DNA of 64,000 nucleotides, from positions 788,501 to 852,500 of the forward strand of contig NZ_CP091430.1 in the NCBI RefSeq assembly GCF_024734895.1, given 5' to 3'. Positions 54,186 to 62,811 of the stretch are shown here, piece after piece; the first letter of the stretch is position 1, and every line of letters begins with the position of its first letter. The position numbers and the translations under genes are program-made. The notes under the pieces are model-generated. The model was not told where the DNA came from, did not search any database, and saw nothing but the letters and a program-made list of their open reading frames with translations. The DNA is from Paenibacillus spongiae (GTDB lineage Bacteria > Bacillota > Bacilli > Paenibacillales > Paenibacillaceae).

Positions 54186-54313
54186 AGAAGTTCGGTTGAA
54201 TACGATTAGAGCTTCCTCGTCTCTCCGCTTTATCTCATGGAGTTTAAACTGATTGACTATAAAACCTACTGACGAATAGCCGAGCTATTCGCCATACAAG
54301 GAGACTTATCGAC

Positions 54314-54811
54314 ATGTCTGCAACGAAGCCTATCAACGCGCATTCGCACGACTATGATCATGAGAATTGCCATCACAACGAAGAAGATGTCATCCCCCGT
54401 TTCGACAATCGGGTAATTTTCGTTCGGGAGGACATTCTGGCTCGCACCCGCGAGCTCGCTCATCTGATCACGACGACGGAAGAGGTGTCTCTTTATCAGA
54501 AGTCCGAAGAGCTGGTTCAGGGACATGAGAAGATCCAAGGTCTGATCGCTAAGATCAAGAAGAAGCAGAAGGAACTCGTCGCCTTCCAGAATGCGTTCAA
54601 GAACAAAGCCATGGTGGACAAAATCGAGCAAGAAATCTCGGTTCTGCAAGACGAGCTCGACGAGATACCGGTCGTCCAACAGTTCCAGCAGAGCCAGACC
54701 GACGTGAATTATTTGCTGCAATTGATCGTGTCCTTCATTCGCGATGTGGTAGCCGAGAAGCTGGATCTGGAGGCTGCGGTGAAGGCAGAAGCGCCGGAGA
54801 AATGCGATTGA
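54314..54811 (+). CDS. ricA: RicA/YmcA homologue with His/Cys-rich N-terminal extension
   Basis: 165 residues, ATG 54314 after AAGGAGAC. From residue 38 the chain follows YmcA: REDILARTRELAHLITTTEE, QKSEELVQGHEKIQGLIAKI, and ELDEIPVVQQFQQSQTDVNY LLQLIV at the conserved heart (EIPV.Q.F..SQ..VN.LLQL). Two features differ. An N-terminal extension is dense in possible metal ligands (HSHDYDHENCHHNEED), and the C-terminus ends in EKCD. With the RicT and RicF homologues 10 kb upstream the island holds all three Ric subunits. The extension could let metal tune the complex; this is inference. Confidence 0.85.
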   Translation: MSATKPINAHSHDYDHENCHHNEEDVIPRFDNRVIFVREDILARTRELAHLITTTEEVSLYQKSEELVQGHEKIQGLIAKIKKKQKELVAFQNAFKNKAMVDKIEQEISVLQDELDEIPVVQQFQQSQTDVNYLLQLIVSFIRDVVAEKLDLEAAVKAEAPEKCD

Positions 54812-54990
54812 GCTGCTCTCACAACACTGACAACACGGGGGCCGATTATGCCTCGAAAATGAAATGGATGATAGAGGGACATCATTCGATTCCTTCGGCC
54901 GAATTGCAGGTGCGCCACGACCATTTTGTCGATCATGTTTATGTCTGTCTTTTGATCCGAAACGGCAAAGTGCGAAGCCAAATGGAGTAG
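54802..54990 (+). CDS. Small His-rich frame, cut by the SLH-tail duplication
   Basis: ATG 54802 overlaps the stop of the RicA homologue. The frame reads RLSCSHNTDNTGADYASKMK, then WMIEGHHSIPSAELQVRHDH and FVDHVYVCLLIRNGKV before running at about 54975 into sequence copied from the large SLH gene and stopping. I do not recognise it. The native gene probably continued, so this would be a truncated 5' part. No separate ribosome binding site is evident beyond coupling to ricA. Confidence 0.35.
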   Translation: MRLSCSHNTDNTGADYASKMKWMIEGHHSIPSAELQVRHDHFVDHVYVCLLIRNGKVRSQME

Positions 54991-55125
54991 TTGATCCGAA
55001 AGGCAGCTCCACATGTGCAAAGGCTATGACGATCATTCTGAATGCATTGAATCTCAATGATCCAATTAAAACACTCTTGAACAGCTTGAACTGATCCTCA
55101 CCTGCTGAGGAGGTAAAATTGAATA
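54975..55125 (+). repeat. Duplicated 3' tail of the cohesin/SLH gene
   Basis: Starting AAGCCAAATGG, these bases repeat 18111-18268 with few changes. They include the last SLH codons (DPKGSSTCAKAMTIILNALN, LNDPIKTLLNSLN), the stop and the following GATCCTCACCTG.TGAGGAGGTAA stretch. The copy is headless, in an otherwise unrelated setting 37 kb away, and so came from recombination or local transfer. Confidence 0.88.
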
Positions 55126-55164
55126 AGCAAAGAGATGGTGTTCTTTCGACACCATCTCTTTGCT
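55126..55164. terminator. Perfect 16-bp-stem terminator-like hairpin
   Basis: AGCAAAGAGATGGTGT (55126-55141) pairs perfectly with 55149-55164 around TCTTTCG. It separates the island from the convergent dioxygenase gene. Confidence 0.75.
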
Positions 55165-55230
55165 CATACTAATTTATCGAGTATTCGCCAGCGCCAGCGA
55201 TCCGTAACATTCACGAAAACTCGATGTCAG

Positions 55231-56064
55231 TTACGATCTTGAGAATAAGAGCGGGAAAAACTCGTTGTCGAATTTCTGTCCGTTATACGGATGGGGTCCA
55301 AGCAGCTGTACGTTGGGATGCCGCTGTTCGCTTTCATGGTAAGCCGTATTTCCCGGCATGAGGTGAGCTACGATCGAGAGCCGCGGATCAGCCGTAAGAT
55401 TCGGTCCGCTGCCATGAAACGTAAGCGCGTGATGGAAGCTTGCTTGACCGGCTTTCATGATGCAAGGCTCCTCGACCCACTCCCTGTTCTCCGTCGCGAA
55501 TTTATCGCGCAGTAAATCCAGATTTGGCTCGAAGAACGTATTGCTGTCTTTGATTACTCCCCACTTGTGCGAACCGAGGATCGTCATCATTCCTCCATTC
55601 GTCAAATCCGTATCCTGGAGCGCAATCCACACGGTCACCATATTTGTCGTGTTTGAGCTCTCCCAGTAGCCGTAATCCTGATGCCATCCCACATTTCCGA
55701 TACGCGACACTTTTCCGTTAAGACCGGGCTTATATATGACTTGGTCATGCCAAAGCCGGATGGAATCTTCATCTAATAAGTCTGCCGCCATTTCACCTAA
55801 TGCCGGGCTGGTCACAATCTCTCGAACGGTATCGTTAATCAACCAGGCGTTGTCAACCTTGCGCAGATGGGGCAAGTCGTGGGTGTAAGGCGCATAACTG
55901 TGGAACAAAGGCAATCCTTCTCGATCAAAATCACGCATCCATACGCGCTCATGCGCTGCGCGGAGCCGGGCGATCTCTTCGTCTGTAAGCAGCTTCGGGC
56001 TGATCCAATACCCGTCTCTGTCAAATGCTTGTTTATCTTCTTGCGTAACTTTTATGCGTTCCAT
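55231..56064 (-). CDS. Phytanoyl-CoA dioxygenase (PhyH)-family Fe(II)/2-oxoglutarate oxygenase
   Basis: 277 residues on the minus strand; start ATG 56062-56064 after GGAGACAAC. Iron ligands are visible in VGWHQDYGYWESSN (His, Asp) and in HHALTFHGSGPNLTADPRLS (distal His and the 2-oxoglutarate-binding Arg). The start FDRDGYWISPKLLTDEEIARL and the end HPYNGQKFDNEFFPLLF fit the family. It hydroxylates an unknown small molecule, possibly a sugar- or lipid-related one. A divergent AraC regulator starts 106 bp away and probably controls it. Confidence 0.87.
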   Translation of the reverse strand: MERIKVTQEDKQAFDRDGYWISPKLLTDEEIARLRAAHERVWMRDFDREGLPLFHSYAPYTHDLPHLRKVDNAWLINDTVREIVTSPALGEMAADLLDEDSIRLWHDQVIYKPGLNGKVSRIGNVGWHQDYGYWESSNTTNMVTVWIALQDTDLTNGGMMTILGSHKWGVIKDSNTFFEPNLDLLRDKFATENREWVEEPCIMKAGQASFHHALTFHGSGPNLTADPRLSIVAHLMPGNTAYHESEQRHPNVQLLGPHPYNGQKFDNEFFPLLFSRS

Positions 56065-56170
56065 GGTCTGTTGTCTCCTTGATTCGTTTGGATTCCGTTT
56101 TGAAACACCCTAATCATAATGGGTTGAACGCGCGTTGACGTTCGAAAAATTGAAGAGCAATATTTTGTAC

Positions 56171-57073
56171 ATGAAAATAAATAATGAACAGAACCATTCC
56201 GTGCGATGGGGACGAGACGGCGCAGATTTTGGAGTACCGCAATTGGAGACGATCGGATTCGACGATTTGAAGAAAGCGCTAATGCTTACGGAGCATTATC
56301 ATAAAGACTGTTATGAATTCGTCATTATGGAGAAAGGAAGGGCCAGCTGGGTCGTAGGCGAAGAAATCCATGAGACGCGGACAGGGGAAGTGTTCCATAC
56401 CCTCCCGAACGAGAAGCATCGCGGATCATTCGATGTGATTGAGCCATGCCGATTGTGGTGGGTTATGCTCAATGTGCAGCAGCGCGATGAAGACGGAAGA
56501 TGGCTCGGTTTAAGCAGGCCGGAGGAATTGAGCTTGCTTCATCTGCTGCAGAAGGTTCGGCGTGTAACACAACCGGGGACACAGGTTGTCCGAAGCTTAC
56601 GCCGAATAAAGCAGACGATGGAGCAAGGCAGCAATCTGCCCGCCTTAAACATTCGGCTGGCGCTCTTGGATTTGCTGTTAAGCCTCACCGATATACGGGA
56701 GCGCAAGGAGACTTCCCCGGAATTGATTCAAAGCATGGATATCATCCTGCGCGAAATGACGTTAAGACCGGAATGGAATCCACGGCTTCATAAACTGGAA
56801 GCGATTGCCAACGTAAGCCCTTCCTATTTCCATCATATATTTCAAGAGCACACGGGACTTACGCCTAAAGGCTACATGGAGCACATTAAAATATCGGAAG
56901 CAGTGAGACTGTTGAAGGATACGGAGATGTCTGTCACAGAGATCGCATTGCGGCTGGGCTACAGTTCATCACAGCATTTTGCCACTGCTTTCGGAAGAGC
57001 GATAGGCCAAACGCCCACTCAGTGGAGGGGACTAAACCGTTATTCTGAAAAAAAACGACTAAAATCAGAATAG
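56171..57073 (+). CDS. AraC-family transcriptional regulator with cupin sensor
   Basis: 300 residues from ATG 56171 (an upstream TTG at 56135 is in frame but coincides with a TTGACG box that may be the promoter). The N-terminal cupin domain (HYHKDCYEFVIMEKGRASWV, EVFHTLPNEKHRGSFDV) is followed by a linker. The AraC double helix-turn-helix occupies about 205-300 (KLEAIANVSPSYFHHIFQEH, TGLTPKGYMEHIKISEAVRL, EIALRLGYSSSQHFATAFGR). It is divergent from the PhyH gene and likely switches it on in response to a small ligand. Confidence 0.85.
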   Translation: MKINNEQNHSVRWGRDGADFGVPQLETIGFDDLKKALMLTEHYHKDCYEFVIMEKGRASWVVGEEIHETRTGEVFHTLPNEKHRGSFDVIEPCRLWWVMLNVQQRDEDGRWLGLSRPEELSLLHLLQKVRRVTQPGTQVVRSLRRIKQTMEQGSNLPALNIRLALLDLLLSLTDIRERKETSPELIQSMDIILREMTLRPEWNPRLHKLEAIANVSPSYFHHIFQEHTGLTPKGYMEHIKISEAVRLLKDTEMSVTEIALRLGYSSSQHFATAFGRAIGQTPTQWRGLNRYSEKKRLKSE

Positions 57074-57573
57074 ATTTGTCGGAGCGGCCTCGATGATCGG
57101 GTTGGATTACGGTTATCCGTATTTACAGGCACGGTGGTTACTCGCATGAAGAATGTGCGGACACCAGAGACCTTATTGCCTCGATTCTCTGCTTTTTGCA
57201 GGACTTGCGGACATGGAGGACCTTATTGGGCTTCAACGGTCAGGTTTTAGGCCCGTTTCACCCCCATAACGGATTCTGTGTCCGTTAGAATCCAGGTTGG
57301 CTTTAATCATTGTAAATAGAGGCTTCTAGGTCCGTTGAGGTCAAGCCTGGACCCGTCAAGCACTTAATTCCACATTGAAAAGACTAGGATTTGATATTGA
57401 ACATCGTATTTTACAAAAAAATCTATTTTGTCATATGACAAAATTAATGACAACGCTCACTATGACGAGGGGATATTTATACGTATAGTAGTTAAGATGA
57501 ACGTCGAAATAGGGTGTTTTTGATAGGGTGAAATCAATAAGTTATTTAGATGGACACTAATGGAGGAAGCACA
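57074..57573. other. Intergenic stretch with short direct repeats
   Basis: No gene is supported. Two related units lie 49-50 bp apart: TGCGGACACCAGAGACC then TTATTG at 57156-57178, and TGCGGACATGGAGGACC then TTATTG at 57206-57228. TCCGTT-containing stretches follow near 57283 and 57332 in reverse sense. This looks like part of a dispersed intergenic repeat family. The last 100 bp contain the promoter region and GGAGGAAG site of the next gene. Confidence 0.5.
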
Positions 57574-60500
57574 GTGAAGAGGAATCTCAATTTATTTATG
57601 GTTGTACTGATTGCCTTATCTATTAGCTTTACCCCGTATGGGGCACAACTATCAGCAGCACCGGCCGTACCCGAACAGGTGCTTGAACTTGAGAAGGTGC
57701 TGGGAAGCTCAGGCTCTGATATAGGTTACGGAGTTATACCCTTAGTGGACGGTTATGTGATTGCAGGGCAAAAGATCGTTTCTCATCCTGTATCCAGCCA
57801 TACCGATGCCGTCTGGCTGAAGACGGATTTGATCGGCAATCTCGTCGGCGAGCCCAAGCAGTTCGGCGGTACGGATGGCAATGATATGTTTCATTCTATC
57901 ATCGCAACCTCCGACGGGGGTTACCTGATGACCGGATATTCGTACTCGGCGTCAACCTACTTTGATACTTTTGTTGTGAAGACGAATGCATCCGGAGACA
58001 TGCTGTGGGAGAAGCATCTCGGAGGCAGCGGAGAACAAGCCGGCCGGGGAATCGTTGAGACAACTGACGGGTATCTGGTCCTCAGTAGAACGAATACCGG
58101 AGCGAATAATTATGATATTCAGGTGTTCAAGCTTGCTGCCGATGGAGAGATCCTCTGGGAAAAACAATACTTATCAGCGGATGATAGCTATGACGTATTT
58201 GACATCGCGCTGACAGCAGATAATGGATTCGTCGTTGCCGGATCCAAGAAAGCGATGTCTGCGCCAAGCACGTCTGACGCCTTTCTAATGAAATACAATG
58301 CTGCGGGGGAATTCGTTTGGGAACAAACCTATGATGAAGGCGGACAGACGGAGCTCTTCAACTCCGTTACGGCCGTATCGGCTGGTGGATTTATTCTAGC
58401 GGGAGAGACGAAGCCTAATGGTTCATTTAACGGGGATGCCTATCTGATCAAGACGGATAGCCTTGGTGAGGCCGCTTGGAAGAAGGCAGTCGGGGGCAGC
58501 TCCGGCGATGTTGGCGTTTCTGTCATTGAAGCTGCGGACGGCGGTTATATGGTCGCGGGCAGAACCTACTCTTATACCAACGGTCCCAATGACATCTATA
58601 TGTTTAAAACCAATGCTTCAGGCGATGTGCTGTGGGAAACGAATTTCGGAGGTGCGAGCTTCGATACTGCCTATGATATTAAAGCTCTTCCTAACAATGA
58701 ATATGTCATGGTGGGAAGCACGAATTCATCGCAGATGTATCTGGTAAAAACAAAGGTAAATCCGAATCTCGCACCGCCGCCGCCAGTAATAACGGGTATT
58801 ACAGAGGATAGCGGGAGATCGGAATCGGACTATATTACAAGTGATACAACCTTGTATGTCCATGGGACTGCCGAGGCCTCTGCAACGGTTACGGTATATC
58901 TGGACAATGTCATAGCGGGAACAACTGCCGCTGACGCGAGCGGAGCGTGGAGCTATGATTACACGGCGTCCCCATTAGCTTCAGGAAGCTGCACATTCTC
59001 CGCAACGGCGACGAATGCATTGAACATCACGGGAGCCAGATCTCTGTCGCAAGTCGTGGAGATCGATCCGGTCGCTCCTTCTGCTCCGGTGATAACGAAG
59101 GTGCTGGACGATCCGGATAACGACCGTATAACAACAGACAATACTTTAATCCTTCAGGGTACAGCGGAAGGGGAAAGTATGGTCACGATATACTTGGATG
59201 GCGGAAGCAGCAGTATCGGTACGACAACGGCAGCTGCCGATGGAGCATGGTCATTCGACTACACGGGGACAACGCTTGCTGACGGTATTCGCACGTTCAA
59301 GGCTACGGCCACGGATATTGCCGGGAATGTTAGCCTGGCTTCGTCTGATTTTGCCGTGAGGATCAAGACATCAGTACCTTCGGTTCCTGTAATTACAAGC
59401 TTCAGTGTAATGGATGACGGTGTAGTTATTCCTGTAGCCATTGATGGGGCAACGAATAAAAGACCGATCACCATTCATGGAACGGGTGATGCAGGGTCGA
59501 CGATTACAGTGTACAAGAGAAACGAGTTGGGTATGAGTGTAACTGCAGGGACTACGGTTGTGACCGCCGCAGGGCAATGGTCGTTTGATCAGAGCTCCTT
59601 GATGCAAGGGGAAAACAAGTACAGTGCAATGGCAACGGATTTGGCATTTGGACTAAGCAGTGCCAGATCCAGTGAATCCACGATCATCTACGATACGACA
59701 AAGCCTCTTGCGCCTACGATAACCGTTACACCGACGGAAGTAACCTATCAGAATGTTACGGCCACGATAACTTACGCAAATGATGTTGTTGTGCGGCAAT
59801 ATAAACTCGGATCAAATGGGGTCTACACGAATTATTCCGGGCCTATAGCGATCCATGCGAATACCACGCTGTATGCGAGGGGACAGGATCAGGCGGGCAA
59901 CTGGAGCGAGGAAGAGTTACAAGCGATATCAAATATCAGAGCGGTCCCCTCACCTGGGCCGGTGCTGCCGGTACCTCCGCAAGGTCAAACGAGACAAGGC
60001 GAAGTGCTCATTGGGGATGAAGAGCTCACGAATCCTTCGGTCACATTCGACATTGTCCGAATGACAACGAACGGGGTCATTGCGGACAACGTTAAGATAA
60101 ATCTAAGTAAAACAAGGGAAATCATTGCACGTGCTGGCCGGTCTTCTAATCAGGCCGTGCGAATTATCATTGCGGACCCTCTGTTACCGGGAAGTCAGGC
60201 TGATGAAGTCAGGGTTAATCTGCCCGGCACATCGTTGCGCGAGTTAAGCCAAGCAGGGCTCGTTCTTGAAATTAAAGTGGGGGACACCTTCGTTACACTG
60301 ACGAAAGAGTCGCTCAAAGCCTTGCACGCAGAGGGGAAGGATATTGATTTTCGGTTTATCCCGGTCCGTAATCCGGGCGAGCAGCAAGTCATTACAGACC
60401 GTGTCGTGAATGCGGATGAGGTTAAAGAGATTGCCGGCGGTCAAGAAGTAGACGTTATAGGAAGCTCGATGAGGATCGAGACGAATGATAAGGATCATGC

Positions 60501-61278
60501 GATCAAGGTTATGCTCCCGATCAACTCCTTGCCAGGCCATGCTGCGCAAAGGCAAGCCTTTCTGGACTCCCTCGCCGTTTATATCGAGCAGAGTGACGGC
60601 GAGAAGAAGCTGCAGCGGGGTGTAATCAAATACGATAAGCAGGGAAGCCCGCTAGGAATTGAAATCGAAGTGACTGCATTCGGCATCTTCACCGTTATTT
60701 CACTGGAAGAATACACGGGAAAAGCTTATGTATTTGGATACCGGGATGGCAGCTTTAAGCCAGACCAATTGGTGACAAGAGCGGAGTTTGCTGCAATGCT
60801 CGCCAGATTGCTGCCTGCGAGCTCGGAGGAGCTGGCAGAGGGGCAACAATACGCGGATGTTCTTGATTCCTACTGGGCGGAGGATGCTATTGCCAAGGTA
60901 AGTCAAGCCGGGTTAATGAATGGGTTCCCGGATGGTTCCTTTGGTCCCGGCGCCGTGATTACGAGGGCGGAGATTGCCGTAATCGCGCAGAAGCTCAAGG
61001 TACTCCCGCTAAATTCAAGCGTATCCAGCTTCACGGACATTAAGGGGCACTGGGCTGAGCAAGTAATAGCGGCTGTCCAGCAAGCGAATATTCTCAGAGG
61101 ACATCCGAATGGCAAGTTTCTTCCTGATCAGGGAGTAACGAGAGCGGAGAGCATCGTGTTCCTGAATCGATTGTTCGAACGTAAGCTCCAGGAATCCGGA
61201 TTAGTCCAATCCTCCTGGACAGACGTCCCCCTCAGCCATTGGGCTTTTAAGGATATCGAGAGCGCAAGCAATCCCTAA
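57574..61278 (+). CDS. Large secreted SLH protein with beta-propeller-like repeats and Ig-like domains
   Basis: 1,234 residues from GTG 57574, 7 bp after GGAGG (ATG 57550 lies before that site). Signal peptide to about residue 32. Residues 40-400 are propeller-type repeats (SGSDIGYGVIP, SDGGYLMTGYSYS, KTNASGDMLWEKHLGGSGE and similar). Residues about 405-815 hold four Ig-like domains (VTVYLDNVIAGTTAADASGA W, the D..APS.PVITKV type). Residues 820-1045 are a mixed domain (VRVNLPGTSLRELSQAGLVL, VITDRVVNADEVKEIAGGQE) common in Paenibacillus SLH proteins. SLH domains end the chain (1050-1234). It is inferred to be wall-bound, possibly a sugar-binding or adhesion protein. Confidence 0.85.
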   Translation: MKRNLNLFMVVLIALSISFTPYGAQLSAAPAVPEQVLELEKVLGSSGSDIGYGVIPLVDGYVIAGQKIVSHPVSSHTDAVWLKTDLIGNLVGEPKQFGGTDGNDMFHSIIATSDGGYLMTGYSYSASTYFDTFVVKTNASGDMLWEKHLGGSGEQAGRGIVETTDGYLVLSRTNTGANNYDIQVFKLAADGEILWEKQYLSADDSYDVFDIALTADNGFVVAGSKKAMSAPSTSDAFLMKYNAAGEFVWEQTYDEGGQTELFNSVTAVSAGGFILAGETKPNGSFNGDAYLIKTDSLGEAAWKKAVGGSSGDVGVSVIEAADGGYMVAGRTYSYTNGPNDIYMFKTNASGDVLWETNFGGASFDTAYDIKALPNNEYVMVGSTNSSQMYLVKTKVNPNLAPPPPVITGITEDSGRSESDYITSDTTLYVHGTAEASATVTVYLDNVIAGTTAADASGAWSYDYTASPLASGSCTFSATATNALNITGARSLSQVVEIDPVAPSAPVITKVLDDPDNDRITTDNTLILQGTAEGESMVTIYLDGGSSSIGTTTAAADGAWSFDYTGTTLADGIRTFKATATDIAGNVSLASSDFAVRIKTSVPSVPVITSFSVMDDGVVIPVAIDGATNKRPITIHGTGDAGSTITVYKRNELGMSVTAGTTVVTAAGQWSFDQSSLMQGENKYSAMATDLAFGLSSARSSESTIIYDTTKPLAPTITVTPTEVTYQNVTATITYANDVVVRQYKLGSNGVYTNYSGPIAIHANTTLYARGQDQAGNWSEEELQAISNIRAVPSPGPVLPVPPQGQTRQGEVLIGDEELTNPSVTFDIVRMTTNGVIADNVKINLSKTREIIARAGRSSNQAVRIIIADPLLPGSQADEVRVNLPGTSLRELSQAGLVLEIKVGDTFVTLTKESLKALHAEGKDIDFRFIPVRNPGEQQVITDRVVNADEVKEIAGGQEVDVIGSSMRIETNDKDHAIKVMLPINSLPGHAAQRQAFLDSLAVYIEQSDGEKKLQRGVIKYDKQGSPLGIEIEVTAFGIFTVISLEEYTGKAYVFGYRDGSFKPDQLVTRAEFAAMLARLLPASSEELAEGQQYADVLDSYWAEDAIAKVSQAGLMNGFPDGSFGPGAVITRAEIAVIAQKLKVLPLNSSVSSFTDIKGHWAEQVIAAVQQANILRGHPNGKFLPDQGVTRAESIVFLNRLFERKLQESGLVQSSWTDVPLSHWAFKDIESASNP

Positions 61279-61308
61279 GCACTGACATTGTATATGCCAT
61301 TCGCAACA

Positions 61309-61338
61309 AAGCCGTCACTCTTAGCAGGGTGACGGCTT
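61309..61338 (+). terminator. Hairpin after the SLH protein gene
   Basis: AAGCCGTCAC (61309-61318) pairs with GTGACGGCTT (61329-61338). The T run is short. Confidence 0.65.
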
Positions 61339-61369
61339 AATGCATGCCCGTAGGAGGTGAAGGTGTAAC

Positions 61370-61610
61370 TTACAGCTCTTCGATGACTACGGTACGGCCA
61401 AAATCTTCACTGAACAGGATTTCAATTAATCGGCCTGCGGTATATTCGGGTGACTGTCATTTTCCTTCTTGGGCGATCTGAATGAATTGATCCACGTAAG
61501 CAAAGTTTTCTCGCTTGTAGAACGAATCTCAGCTTGCATTTGCGTGTCGATCATTCCGGGATAGATGGCAATCGTGGTATATATCCCGCTTTTCGGTTAC
61601 AATCTTGATG
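61370..61610 (-). pseudogene. Short-chain dehydrogenase, C-terminal fragment with frameshifts
   Basis: On the minus strand, pieces in different frames read TIAIYPGMIDTQMQAEIRST, then FAYVDQFIQIAQEGK-like sequence, AGRLIEILFSEDFGRTVVIEEL (in pieces) and TAA at 61370-61372. PGMIDTQMQ is the C-terminal segment of SDR proteins. The N-terminal Rossmann and catalytic Tyr-Lys parts are absent. It is a relic facing the SLH protein gene. Confidence 0.55.
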
Positions 61611-61682
61611 ACGAAGAGCAGCTTTCTCCGTGAAAAGCAGTTTTCATAAACGAAAGGATTCTACGTGTAAAGGAATGAGAGA

Positions 61683-62582
61683 ATGGCGACAATCGAGCGG
61701 AAAGCTATAGACCGAATACAGAAGAGCCTGAACGAGCATAGGGTGAAGCTTCCGGACGAGGCTTTGCTGCCAAGATTGGGTCAAGGGACTTGGAATATCG
61801 GAGATAACCCGTCCACCGCCCAAGAAGAAATCTCTGCGTTGAGGTTCGGGGTGGAGCTCGGGATGAACCTGATCGATACGGCGGAGATGTACGGTAATGG
61901 ACGGTCCGAGTCCTTGGTCGGGGAAGCGATCGAAGGGATCAGGGACGAAGTGTTCTTAGTATCCAAGGTGTACCCGCATCATGCAGGACGAAGTCAAATC
62001 GGCAAAAGCTGCGAGGAAAGCTTAAGAAGGCTGAAGACCGACCGACTTGATCTTTATCTGCTTCACTGGCGAGGCGGCGTGCCGCTAAGCGAGACGATCG
62101 AAGGCATGGAGAAACTGGTCGAAGAGGGGAAAATCATGCGGTGGGGAGTCTCCAACCTGGATACGGCGGATATGAAGGAGTTGTTCCGCTTGCCTGATGG
62201 GACTCATTGCACGACCAATCAGGTCCTTTACCATCTGGGCTCCCGCGGCATCGAATATGATTTACTGCCTTGGATGAGAGAGCATCATCTGCCTCTCATG
62301 GCTTATAGCCCATTGGCTCAGGCAGGTGCCTTGAGAGCGGGGCTCGTTACGCACCCGGTAGTCAGCGAAATCGCCCATCGTCATCGTTCCAATCCGTTTC
62401 AATTGTTGTTAGCTTGGTGCATTCGTAACGGTGACGTGATCGCCATTCCGAAAGCTTCGACGGAGCAGCATGTTCTCGAGAATGCCGCCGCTGCTTTAAT
62501 CGAATTGACGAATGAGGATTTGAACCGGCTGGATGGGGTTTTCTTCCCACCTACGAGAAGAATGCCGTTGGACATCGTATGA
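61683..62582 (+). CDS. Aldo/keto reductase
   Basis: 299 residues, ATG 61683 after AAAGGAATGAG. The AKR barrel is clear: RLGQGTWNIGD, GMNLIDTAEMYGNGRSE (Asp and Tyr of the tetrad), FLVSKVYPHHAG (Lys), LYLLHWRGG (His), MRWGVSNLDTADM and VIAIPKASTEQHVLENAAA (NADPH site). It reduces aldehydes or ketones with NADPH. It stands alone; no pathway partner is adjacent. Confidence 0.9.
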   Translation: MATIERKAIDRIQKSLNEHRVKLPDEALLPRLGQGTWNIGDNPSTAQEEISALRFGVELGMNLIDTAEMYGNGRSESLVGEAIEGIRDEVFLVSKVYPHHAGRSQIGKSCEESLRRLKTDRLDLYLLHWRGGVPLSETIEGMEKLVEEGKIMRWGVSNLDTADMKELFRLPDGTHCTTNQVLYHLGSRGIEYDLLPWMREHHLPLMAYSPLAQAGALRAGLVTHPVVSEIAHRHRSNPFQLLLAWCIRNGDVIAIPKASTEQHVLENAAAALIELTNEDLNRLDGVFFPPTRRMPLDIV

Positions 62583-62704
62583 AGGACTGCGAAAAGTCGA
62601 CGCTGTGATCATTGAGGATACGGATGCGCTGCAAGGATGACGATATCCGACTTGCTTAAAACAAGCGGACGGAGTCTGCTGCTGCGCAACTCCTGAACCT
62701 ATCG

Positions 62705-62741
62705 AGACTCACGCCAACCACGGGCTGGAGTCTTTTTTTTT
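62705..62741 (+). terminator. Terminator after the aldo/keto reductase
   Basis: AGACTC (62705-62710) pairs with GAGTCT (62728-62733), with a further GCC/GGC pairing inside, followed by a run of T. Confidence 0.7.
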
Positions 62742-62811
62742 ATGCCATGGAACAATTCCCTCCCCCTGCTCGTGTAAAGATGAGCAAATTGATTATTGGG
62801 GTGAGCAGCAT

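Noticed and set aside
57156-57345. Short repeats considered as a CRISPR array
   Set aside because: Only two imperfect units with unequal surroundings are present and there are no cas genes.
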